A stretch of 7,121 nucleotides of DNA, from positions 1 through 7,121 of the forward strand of contig DLCS01000245.1 of assembly GCA_002480735.1 (NCBI GenBank), read 5' to 3'. A program made the position numbers and the translations under genes. Source of the stretch: Bacillaceae bacterium UBA7792. Its GTDB lineage: Bacteria > Bacillota > Bacilli > Bacillales > Cytobacillaceae. Below the pieces are notes generated by a model, which saw only the letters and a program-made list of their open reading frames with translations, had not been told where the DNA came from and did no database searches. This document shows positions 1 to 5,944 of this stretch, piece after piece. The stretch's first letter is position 1. Each line of letters opens with the position of its first letter.

Positions 1-617
1 TAGCATCCATGATTCAATATATGAATCAAACCATGAGAAAGCATATTATCACTTTAGAGGACCCAATCGAATATTTGCATAAACATGGGAACTCAATTAT
101 CGATCAACGCGAGGTAGGATTTGATACGAATAACTTTGCCAATGGCTTACGGGCATCCTTAAGACAGGATCCAGATGTCATTCTTGTTGGTGAGATGCGG
201 GATTTAGAAACGATTTCAACAGCCATTACGGCAGCGGAAACAGGGCATCTCGTATTTGGGACGTTACATACCTCGAGTGCTCCGGCGACCATCAACCGGA
301 TTATTGATGTGTTTCCACCATCCCAGCAGCCACAGGTTCGGATTCAGCTCGCTTCCGTTCTCGTCGCTGTTATTTCTCAACGTCTATTTAAGACGATGGA
401 TAACAAAGGGCGAAGGGCAGCGACGGAAATTCTGATTAATAATTCGGCCGTAGCAAACCTTATTCGTAATGAAAAGATCCATCAAATCGTCAACATCATG
501 CAAACATCACGTGCCTATGGCATGCACACGCTAGAAGCAAGTATCAAGGAACTGGTTCAATCAGGGATCATTTCGAAGGAAGCTGCCGAACCATTTTTAC
601 AGGAGAAAGTAAACTAA
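1..617 (+). CDS. pilT: Type IV pilus retraction ATPase PilT, 5'-truncated by the window edge
   Basis: Hexameric AAA+-like secretion ATPase that powers pilus retraction (twitching) at the cytoplasmic base. The frame is already open at base 3 and the first in-frame ATG (base 9) is internal, so this is the C-terminal part; Walker A and the N-terminal PAS-like domain should lie upstream. Counting that ATG as residue 1, I see the Asp box (TLEDPIEYLH, 15-24), the Walker B region (LRQDPDVILVGEMRD, 51-65), the His box (AETGHLVFGTLHTSSA, 76-91) and AVANLIRNEKIHQI (147-160). The last matches the C-terminal AIRNLIRE signature that separates retraction PilT from extension PilB, although the final Glu is Asn here. 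No zinc-binding cysteines of the PilB type are present. The stop codon is one base before pilC. PilT is very likely; the PilB alternative is disfavoured by the C-terminal motif. Confidence 0.93.
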   Translation, partial: ASMIQYMNQTMRKHIITLEDPIEYLHKHGNSIIDQREVGFDTNNFANGLRASLRQDPDVILVGEMRDLETISTAITAAETGHLVFGTLHTSSAPATINRIIDVFPPSQQPQVRIQLASVLVAVISQRLFKTMDNKGRRAATEILINNSAVANLIRNEKIHQIVNIMQTSRAYGMHTLEASIKELVQSGIISKEAAEPFLQEKVN

Positions 618-618
618 C

Positions 619-1824
619 ATGGCACGCTTTAAGTATGTTGGACGTGACCGAAAGGGAAAAAATCAGGGCTTTATTAATGCTTCCTCTAGACGTGAAGCGA
701 TGCAAAAGCTTCGGATGGATAGGGTTCGAGTTTTAGAGATGACCGAGGTACCAGAGTCGGTCTTGACGAAGGACATTTCGATTGGCTCCCCTGTCAAGCT
801 GCAGCATATGGTTATCTATTTACGGCAGTTTTCGACACTATTAAAGGCAGGGGTTTCAGTCGTTGATTCTACTAGAATATTAGCAGAGCAGACAGAGAGT
901 AAAGCATTGAAGAAGGCGCTCCTCGATATTGAACAGGAACTAACAGAAGGAAAGCCATTGTCAGATGCAGCTGCGAAGCATAAGAAAATATTTACAGCGA
1001 TGTTTGTTAATATGATTCGAGCGGGAGAAGCTGGGGGAAATATGGACGAAACCCTTGAGCGCTTGGCTGTACATTTTGAGAAGCAGCATAATACAAGGTC
1101 GAAAATCAAGTCCGCTCTTGCCTATCCGATTGTGGTTGGAATCATTGCCATTGCCGTTGTCATTTTCTTGCTTGTTTCAGTAGTACCAACCTTTGTTGAT
1201 ATGTTTGCTGATTTCGGTGGCGAGCTGCCTGCAATCACACAGTTTGTACTGAATGCCAGTGAATTTATGCAGAGGTTTTGGTGGCTGGTGCTGGTTGTTG
1301 TCTTTATCTTTGTTGGGTTTATCGTTTTCATTAGACAAAACAAGAATACGAAGTATTATTTGGATTATTTTCTGTTGCGGATACCTATTTTCGGAAAGAT
1401 GATGCAAAAAGCGGTACTGGCCCGGATGACGAGAACGTTGAGTTCATTGTTCACCAGTTCAGTACCGATCCTTCAGGCGATGTCGATTGTCGAAAATGTT
1501 GTCGAAAATGAAGTAATCGCTAAAGTAGTTCGAGAGTCTCGAGAGGCTCTCGAAAAAGGACAATCCTTGACAGACCCGATGAGAAAGCACTGGGCCTTTC
1601 CTCCTCTCGTAACACAAATGATTGCGATTGGGGAAGAAACAGGGTCTTTAGATGCGATGCTTGGGAAAGTGGCCGATTTCTACGAGAAGGAAGTAGAAAA
1701 CAGTACAGACCAGATAAAATCTCTCATTGAGCCGTTGATGATTGTAGTTTTGGCTGGACTGGTAGGGACGATTGTTACATCGATCATGGTTCCGATGTTT
1801 GAAATTTTTAATAATGTGAGATAG
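619..1824 (+). CDS. pilC: Type IV pilus inner-membrane platform protein PilC (GspF/T2SSF family)
   Basis: Polytopic platform protein on which the PilB and PilT ATPases act to move pilins into or out of the membrane. At 401 aa it is full length for the family. Two T2SSF repeats are visible, about residues 68-191 and 270-393. Each holds the matching motif R/IAGEAGG-type turn followed by an amphipathic helix (NMIRAGEAGGNMDETLERLA at 131-150 and QMIAIGEETGSLDAMLGKVA at 333-352). Membrane segments are about 168-192, 219-238 and 370-393. The N-terminal start MARFKYVGRDRKGK is typical of PilC. The ATG follows the pilT stop by one base, and an AGGAG at 601-605 lies 13 bases upstream, so translation is probably coupled to pilT. 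The second half of the gene contains a 12-bp tandem duplication and a 26-bp near-palindrome, both annotated separately; neither breaks the frame. Confidence 0.96.
   Translation: MARFKYVGRDRKGKNQGFINASSRREAMQKLRMDRVRVLEMTEVPESVLTKDISIGSPVKLQHMVIYLRQFSTLLKAGVSVVDSTRILAEQTESKALKKALLDIEQELTEGKPLSDAAAKHKKIFTAMFVNMIRAGEAGGNMDETLERLAVHFEKQHNTRSKIKSALAYPIVVGIIAIAVVIFLLVSVVPTFVDMFADFGGELPAITQFVLNASEFMQRFWWLVLVVVFIFVGFIVFIRQNKNTKYYLDYFLLRIPIFGKMMQKAVLARMTRTLSSLFTSSVPILQAMSIVENVVENEVIAKVVRESREALEKGQSLTDPMRKHWAFPPLVTQMIAIGEETGSLDAMLGKVADFYEKEVENSTDQIKSLIEPLMIVVLAGLVGTIVTSIMVPMFEIFNNVR
1487..1510 (+). repeat. Perfect 12-bp tandem duplication inside pilC
   Basis: The unit TTGTCGAAAATG occurs twice head to tail (1487-1498 and 1499-1510). 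It is in frame and produces the repeated residues VENVVENEV at about 291-299 of PilC, at the start of a helix in the second T2SSF repeat. A recent slippage or duplication is the simple reading. Confidence 0.9.
1529..1554 (+). repeat. 26-bp near-perfect palindrome inside pilC
   Basis: TTCGAGAG (1529-1536) and CTCTCGAA (1547-1554) are exact inverted repeats. The 10 bases between them (TCTCGAGAGG) are themselves almost self-complementary, so nearly the whole 26 bp reads the same on both strands. It encodes part of VRESREALEK. It could form an mRNA hairpin or a cruciform; no U-tract follows, so it is not a normal terminator. Confidence 0.8.
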
Positions 1825-1835
1825 TTAGGAAAATG

Positions 1836-1883
1836 TTAACAATTTAAATGGGATAAATGTCACATTTTCATTTACAATGTTAA
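1836..1883 (+). repeat. Imperfect 48-bp dyad between pilC and pilA
   Basis: Outer arms TTAACA (1836-1841) and TGTTAA (1878-1883) are exact complements. After a 3x3 internal loop, TAAATG (1845-1850) pairs with CATTTA (1869-1874). The centre contains a further small hairpin, AAATG (1855-1859) with CATTT (1863-1867). The distal arm covers the -35 element of the pilA promoter. It could be an operator, or an RNA stem-loop at the 3' end of a pilT-pilC transcript. There is no U-run of the intrinsic-terminator type. Confidence 0.6.
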
Positions 1884-1900
1884 TAGAGTAAAATTATAAT
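1871..1900 (+). promoter_or_regulatory. Predicted sigma-A promoter driving pilA
   Basis: A TTTACA -35 element (1871-1876, 5 of 6 consensus) and a perfect TATAAT -10 (1895-1900) are separated by 18 bp in very AT-rich DNA. Transcription would start near 1907, giving a leader of about 28 bases with the AGGAGGG ribosome binding site at 1922-1928. The position inside the operon suggests a dedicated high-level transcript for the pilin, with possible read-through into pilD-pilMNO because no terminator is seen after pilA. Confidence 0.75.
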
Positions 1901-1934
1901 AGTTAATAATTACTAGAAATTAGGAGGGAATGTC

Positions 1935-2351
1935 ATGATGAAAAATTTGAAGAAACGACTGAAGGACCAGAGGGGTTTGACTTTGATTGAATTGCTAGCG
2001 GTTATTGTAATTTTAGGGATTATTGCGGCGATTGCGATTCCTAGTATTGGTGGGATAATTGGTAAGACTAAAAAGGACGCTAAAGTTGCGGAAGGTATTC
2101 AAATAATAAATGCTGCAAAAATGTATACATCGGTACACAGTGTTTCTAACGGTGATACACTAGTAAATAGTGCAACAAGTAGTGTATTGGGAGATTATTT
2201 AGATAATCTTAAAGATAATACATTCACTGTTACAATATCGGTTGGAACAGATGGAAAGTATACTTATACTTTAACTGATCATGATTCTGTTGCTTTAGTT
2301 GATAAAAATAATGACAGCAAAGCTTCTGAACAGGAACTCCTTGACTATTAA
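1935..2351 (+). CDS. pilA: Type IV prepilin (class III signal peptide), probable major pilin
   Basis: Structural subunit polymerised into the pilus. The prepilin signature is clear: a 14-residue basic leader ending in Gly14, then LTLIELLAVIVILGIIAAIA (15-34). Glu19 is the conserved Glu5 of the mature protein, and about 22 hydrophobic residues form the N-terminal helix. The mature +1 residue is Leu rather than the usual Phe. After cleavage by PilD the mature protein has 124 residues. There are no cysteines, so no C-terminal disulfide loop. Near the end, DKNNDSKASEQE (123-134) has acidic or Asn/Ser residues at EF-hand loop positions 1, 3, 5, 9 and 12. The start ATG is 6 bases after a strong AGGAGGG (1922-1928); the adjacent ATG at 1938 could also serve. 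The distal half is strikingly AT-rich. The pilin family is certain; 'major' is inferred from its own strong promoter and from being the only pilin in the cluster. Confidence 0.92.
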   Translation: MMKNLKKRLKDQRGLTLIELLAVIVILGIIAAIAIPSIGGIIGKTKKDAKVAEGIQIINAAKMYTSVHSVSNGDTLVNSATSSVLGDYLDNLKDNTFTVTISVGTDGKYTYTLTDHDSVALVDKNNDSKASEQELLDY

Positions 2352-2383
2352 AAGATATTATCTTATATGGGTTAGTGAATTAA

Positions 2384-3136
2384 ATGATTAGTATATTACT
2401 CATTTTTTACGGTGTACTTCTTGGTTCCTTCTACAACGTAGTAGGCCTTCGGGTCCCACTAAAAAAATCAATCATAGCACCACGCTCAGCCTGTCCGAAC
2501 TGCAACCATCAGCTGAAGGCATACGAGCTTATCCCAGTGCTATCCTATGTAATCCAAGGGGGAAAATGCCGTCAATGTAAGGCGGGTATTTCCCCTATCT
2601 ATCCACTTGTGGAACTGATGACAGGGCTACTTTTCGTGTCAGCTCCACTCGTGTTAGGTTGGACGGCTGAGCTATTTGTTGCTTGGACGCTCATCTCGTT
2701 GTTTATGATCATCTTTGTTTCAGATATCACGTATATGTTAATCCCTGATAAGATATTAGTCGTGTTTGCGGGGATTTTTTTATTAGAACGGATTTTTATT
2801 CCACTTACACCATGGTGGGATTCAATCCTAGGTGCAACCATTGCCTTTTCCCTTCTTCTCCTAATTGCAATTGTCAGTAAGGGAGGAATGGGCGGAGGCG
2901 ATATCAAGCTAATGGCATTAGTGGGCTTTGTTGTTGGAACAAAGGTTATGCTTTTATCATTTTTTCTTGCTACTCTTTTTGGTGCAGTTTTTGGAGTGTT
3001 TGGTCTATTATTCAAGATCGTAAAACGCAGCAAGCCGATTCCATTTGGGCCCTTTATTGCGGCTGGAACGATCACGGCTTATTATTTTTATGAAGAAATT
3101 GTGAATACGTATCTACAATTACTAGCTAGCTTTTAA
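2384..3136 (+). CDS. pilD: Prepilin peptidase PilD / ComC-type (bifunctional peptidase and N-methyltransferase)
   Basis: Membrane aspartyl peptidase that cleaves prepilins after the leader Gly and, in the bifunctional form, methylates the new N terminus. Motifs in order: GSFYNVVGLRVP (14-25); the zinc-type pairs C37-x-x-C40 and C62-x-x-C65 typical of bifunctional enzymes; catalytic Asp114 in SDITYMLIP; catalytic Asp173 in GGGDIKLM (GxGD motif); and PIPFGPF (218-224). Several membrane segments cover the rest; 250 aa is normal. An in-frame TAA at 2381-2383 directly before the ATG fixes the earliest start. No good Shine-Dalgarno precedes it (GGGTTAG at 2369-2375 is the best), in contrast with the other genes here, so low translation or coupling to pilA (32-base gap) is likely. 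In B. subtilis the equivalent gene comC also lies next to spoIIB and processes competence pseudopilins; this enzyme may serve both systems. Confidence 0.96.
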   Translation: MISILLIFYGVLLGSFYNVVGLRVPLKKSIIAPRSACPNCNHQLKAYELIPVLSYVIQGGKCRQCKAGISPIYPLVELMTGLLFVSAPLVLGWTAELFVAWTLISLFMIIFVSDITYMLIPDKILVVFAGIFLLERIFIPLTPWWDSILGATIAFSLLLLIAIVSKGGMGGGDIKLMALVGFVVGTKVMLLSFFLATLFGAVFGVFGLLFKIVKRSKPIPFGPFIAAGTITAYYFYEEIVNTYLQLLASF

Positions 3137-3147
3137 GGAGTCATTCT

Positions 3148-4137
3148 ATGAATTTATCCTTATTTTCTCGAAAAGATCGTGTTGTTAATATAATCATCAA
3201 TGATCATTCTATTCGCTATCTTGAGTTAAAGCAGGCGAAGCCTCCGATTCCCTATAAATGGGGCGAGCGATTACTCCCGACAGGGCTGATCACCAATGGG
3301 AAGATTAATGACTTTGAGACGCTAGCCAATATTCTAGAGGAATGTGTCAATGATTGGAAGCTTCGTAATCGACAGGTTCGTTTTTTAATTCCTGAATCCT
3401 TTGTCATAGTCAGAAAGGTTTCCATTCCTGCGGAAGTGAAGGATGATGAGATTAAAGGCTATCTTTATTTAGAGCTGGGCACGAGTATTCATCTACCATT
3501 TGATGAACCAGTCTTTGATGCGGTTGTGCTTTCAAAGGATAAGGAGAAAAAAGAGATTCTTATCTTTGCAGCCCAGGAGGACAATGTCATTGAGTATAGC
3601 AATCTTTTATCTGAGGCGAAGCTTGAACCAGTAGCGGCCGAGGTCTCACCTTTAGCCATCTACCGACTTTACCATCATTTACAACAAGCGGGGAAAGAGG
3701 AAGATCTCCTCATTGTGCAGTTTGGATTAAATGATGTGAATATCTGTATCTTTGAAAATACGATTCCGTTTTTCATGCATCATTTGCCATTGGAATTTGA
3801 TGAAAAGCAATGGGACAAGAAGCTCAACCGGAATGGGAATTATGATTTAGTTTACATTGGTGAACAGTCGAGTTTGTCGTTTCAGCTTGAGGATACCTAT
3901 AAAGAAATCAATCGTCTGATGGATTTTTATCGCTATTCGCTGCATCAAGGAAAGAAGCAGGTCTCCAAGATCTTATTGGATGGGGATCATCCAATGCTTG
4001 CACAAATAAAGAAGGACCTCGAGGGCCGATTTGATGTGCCATTAGAAACGATTGCTTATCAGGAACAAGTTTCACTTGAACAAGATTTTTCTTATAAATA
4101 CTACCTTGCGTTAGGGCTGGCATTAAAAGGGGTGTAA
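3148..4137 (+). CDS. pilM: Type IV pilus assembly protein PilM (actin-like ATPase fold)
   Basis: Cytoplasmic FtsA/actin-like protein that binds the N-terminal tail of PilN and links the ATPase base to the membrane alignment complex. At 329 aa it is full length. Visible family traits: the opening strand NIIINDHSIRYLEL (14-27), the QVRFLIPESFVIVRKVSIPA segment (76-95), and the C-terminal block EINRLMDFYRYSLHQG followed by VSKILLDGDHPML (the second phosphate-binding region), ending in YYLALGLALKG. The nucleotide loop around QFGLNDVNICIFEN is less canonical than the DIG-type loop of Gram-negative PilM. AAGGAG (3135-3140) overlaps the pilD stop and sits 7 bases before the ATG. Three bases separate it from pilN. 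Identification rests on fold-like motifs and on the pilM-pilN-pilO order. Confidence 0.88.
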   Translation: MNLSLFSRKDRVVNIIINDHSIRYLELKQAKPPIPYKWGERLLPTGLITNGKINDFETLANILEECVNDWKLRNRQVRFLIPESFVIVRKVSIPAEVKDDEIKGYLYLELGTSIHLPFDEPVFDAVVLSKDKEKKEILIFAAQEDNVIEYSNLLSEAKLEPVAAEVSPLAIYRLYHHLQQAGKEEDLLIVQFGLNDVNICIFENTIPFFMHHLPLEFDEKQWDKKLNRNGNYDLVYIGEQSSLSFQLEDTYKEINRLMDFYRYSLHQGKKQVSKILLDGDHPMLAQIKKDLEGRFDVPLETIAYQEQVSLEQDFSYKYYLALGLALKGV

Positions 4138-4140
4138 GAC

Positions 4141-4794
4141 ATGCTTGTAGAAATTAACCTTTTACCGCAAAAAGAAGCAAAGAATAAATCCCTTTTCTTG
4201 CTTGCAATCATTTCAGCTGCAATCCTCCTTATTGGTGGATTTTTTGTCTATTGGTTTAATCGGACTTATGAGAATAAGATAGCCAATTTGGAGCAGCAGA
4301 TCGCTACAACGGAGCAGTTAGTGGCCAATGAGCAGCAAAAGGTTATGAATTATGAAGCTTCAAACTCCCTCACTGAACTTGAAAATACGGTAAAATGGGC
4401 CGAGGATTATCCACTTATGACAGTTCCTATTCTACAAAAATTGACCGAACTACTTCCAGAAAGAGGATTTCTCCAAAGCTTTACGTATGAGGGAATAGGA
4501 GTTGTAAAATTTACGATTCAGTTTGAAACCAGCCGCGATGCAGCTTACTATCTGAATGCATTGATCGAATCCAAATGGGTGCTAGACGCGAAGCTCAATC
4601 AGCTTGATGCCGTAACGAGTTTCTATGACAGGACGATTGGAGAAACCGATAACGGTCCGAACGAGAGTGAACTGAAGAACGAAAAATATATTCCACGTTA
4701 TCATGGTGAATATGAAGTGGAGTTAAAAAGAGATGTTTTGAAGGAAGAAGCCAGTGCAGAAACCTCCGATGAACAAGGGGGCGAAGGTGAATGA
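4141..4794 (+). CDS. pilN: Type IV pilus assembly protein PilN
   Basis: Bitopic membrane protein bridging cytoplasmic PilM and extracytoplasmic PilO. The short cytoplasmic tail contains INLLP (5-9), the hallmark peptide that docks into PilM. One membrane helix follows (about 18-39), then a coiled-coil stretch (about 42-72, repeated Glu-Gln rich heptads) and the ferredoxin-like domain (about 95-160 and onward to about 198). The C terminus is a short acidic tail (201-217; 7 acidic residues in 17). Translation signal AAAGGGG (4126-4132) lies within the end of pilM, 8 bases from the ATG. The stop overlaps the pilO start by 4 bases (ATGA), so PilN and PilO are probably made in equal amounts. The family call is strong because of INLLP, the topology and the gene order. 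Confidence 0.92.
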   Translation: MLVEINLLPQKEAKNKSLFLLAIISAAILLIGGFFVYWFNRTYENKIANLEQQIATTEQLVANEQQKVMNYEASNSLTELENTVKWAEDYPLMTVPILQKLTELLPERGFLQSFTYEGIGVVKFTIQFETSRDAAYYLNALIESKWVLDAKLNQLDAVTSFYDRTIGETDNGPNESELKNEKYIPRYHGEYEVELKRDVLKEEASAETSDEQGGEGE

Positions 4795-5834
4795 ATCTGA
4801 AATTGCCAAGCAACAACAAAGTAACGATAGCCGCTTTGATATTCACGATGATTGTTTTATTTGTTGCCCTGTTCTTTTTCCTTCTTTACCCAAAAATGAA
4901 GGAAATACCTATAAAGGAATCAGAGCTTAAGTCACAGGAGCAAATTCTTTCTGTTCTGCAAGGAAAAATAACGAATACGAACTCTAACACTTTTCAGAGC
5001 ACAGTTGCTTTACAGAAAAAGGTACCAGTCAAGCCCTTATCTCAACAACTGCTGCTAGATATTGAGAAGGCCGAGGTTGTTTCCGGGAGCTTTGTGGTCA
5101 ATATGGTTTTTGAAGATGGTGAAGTGACCGAAGAGGAAGCTGGACAGGTGGAGGAAAAAGAAGAGGAAACGAACGATCAAACAACAACATCGGAAGGTAC
5201 GAGTGAGGAACCAGCTGAAACTGGGGAGCAAGATACCTCTATGGAAGATAATCAAAAGAAAGAAGCCATTCCACTTCCTACGGGTGTGAAAAAGATATCG
5301 ATCACCCTAAATGTTGAGTCCCCAAGCTATTTTGAATTTGAAAAGTTTATTCAGATTCTCGAAAGTTCTGAACGGATCACGGTTATGGAAGCGATCGATT
5401 TTACTGCTGGTGAAGAGATTATTGATTACGAACAGACTGAAAAACCTTTAAGCTATCAGGTGAAACTATCTGCCTTCTATATGCCAAGTCTTTTAGATCT
5501 GATCGATAGTCTACCAAAAATGCAAACGCCAGAGCCGGCAAAGAAGAAAAACCCTTTTAGCAAGTTTGGAGATGTTACGAACTCATCGAAAACAAACTCT
5601 GGATCACAAACAACCACAGTTGATTCAAATAATGACTCAAAGACAGAAACAAAAACAGATACTAACTCCGATGAATATACAGTACAAACGGGAGATCACC
5701 TAACAAAAATTGCGAAGAAATTCTATCAAACAGACTTTAAAGAGGGAATTAAACTCATCAAGGAAGCGAACAATTTGAAAGATGACGTTATTCGTCCGGG
5801 GCAGGTTCTGAACATCCCTACGCTAAACCAATAA
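4791..5834 (+). CDS. pilO: PilO-like pilus alignment protein with acidic insert and C-terminal LysM domain
   Basis: Partner of PilN on the outer face of the membrane. Layout of the 347 aa: short cytoplasmic N terminus, one membrane helix (about 11-33), helical or coiled-coil stretch (about 40-75), then the PilO core. The core starts as LSQQLLLDIEKAEVVSGSF and continues after an insert as KKISITLNVESPSYFEFEKF and ILESSERITVMEAIDF, matching the family pattern of strand, FxxFI helix and RI-V strand. The insert, residues 107-158, has 21 Asp or Glu and only 3 Lys. After the core, a Ser/Thr/Asn/Lys-rich linker (about 243-294) leads to a LysM repeat (295-343: EYTVQTGDHLTKIAKKFY, then RPGQVLNIP), a peptidoglycan-binding fold. 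Gram-negative PilO is about 200 aa and lacks LysM. It is last in the pilus operon, followed by a terminator. PilO family assignment is inferred from position, topology and core pattern; LysM is clear. Confidence 0.87.
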   Translation: MNLKLPSNNKVTIAALIFTMIVLFVALFFFLLYPKMKEIPIKESELKSQEQILSVLQGKITNTNSNTFQSTVALQKKVPVKPLSQQLLLDIEKAEVVSGSFVVNMVFEDGEVTEEEAGQVEEKEEETNDQTTTSEGTSEEPAETGEQDTSMEDNQKKEAIPLPTGVKKISITLNVESPSYFEFEKFIQILESSERITVMEAIDFTAGEEIIDYEQTEKPLSYQVKLSAFYMPSLLDLIDSLPKMQTPEPAKKKNPFSKFGDVTNSSKTNSGSQTTTVDSNNDSKTETKTDTNSDEYTVQTGDHLTKIAKKFYQTDFKEGIKLIKEANNLKDDVIRPGQVLNIPTLNQ

Positions 5835-5854
5835 AAAATTTGACGAAAATCTCT

Positions 5855-5889
5855 ATAACAAGACGACAAAAGTCTTGTTATTTTTTTTT
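5855..5889 (+). terminator. Intrinsic terminator closing the pilus operon
   Basis: Perfect 10-bp stem ATAACAAGAC (5855-5864) with GTCTTGTTAT (5872-5881), a 7-base loop, and an unbroken run of nine T (5881-5889). It lies 20 bases after the pilO stop and before the spoIIB ribosome binding site, so spoIIB should be transcribed separately. There is no mirror A-run directly before the stem, so it is one-directional. Confidence 0.92.
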
Positions 5890-5930
5890 GCCTTTATGCT
5901 ATGGTTGATGAAAACCTGCATTCGACCTGG

Positions 5931-5937
5931 AAGGAGG
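5931..5937 (+). promoter_or_regulatory. Ribosome binding site that selects the TTG start of spoIIB
   Basis: AAGGAGG at 5931-5937 is a near-perfect Shine-Dalgarno sequence 7 bases before TTG (5945-5947). No in-frame ATG occurs until codon 105, inside the membrane segment, so TTG is the start. Confidence 0.88.
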
Positions 5938-5944
5938 ACAAGCT

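Noticed and set aside
10..28. 7-bp inverted repeat TGATTCA / TGAATCA with a 5-base centre
   Set aside because: It lies within pilT coding sequence (SMIQYMNQ) and is short; a chance match is likely in AT-rich DNA.
1..617. The ATPase as PilB (extension) or ComGA
   Set aside because: The C-terminal AVANLIRN...IHQI motif and absence of tetracysteine zinc motifs point to PilT; ComGA would be next to ComGB and ComGC-type genes and lack this tail.
2352..2364. Small AT-only hairpin between pilA and pilD (AAGAT / ATCTT)
   Set aside because: Five weak base pairs and no T-run; too unstable to call a terminator or processing site.
2599..3075. A 158-codon open frame on the minus strand opposite pilD
   Set aside because: It is a shadow of the strong pilD gene: no recognisable family, biased basic/Pro/Asn composition, and all catalytic motifs of PilD are on the + strand.
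4791..4794. ATGA overlap of pilN and pilO as a possible frameshift fusion
   Set aside because: A normal stop-start overlap in co-translated genes; each product has its own N terminus and membrane helix.
5875..5905. Possible spoIIB promoter: TTGTTA, 19 bp, TATGGT with an upstream TG
   Set aside because: The spacing is long, the -10 matches only 4 of 6, and the -35 lies inside the terminator stem. spoIIB must have a promoter, but I cannot place it with confidence; no clear sigma-H pattern was seen either.
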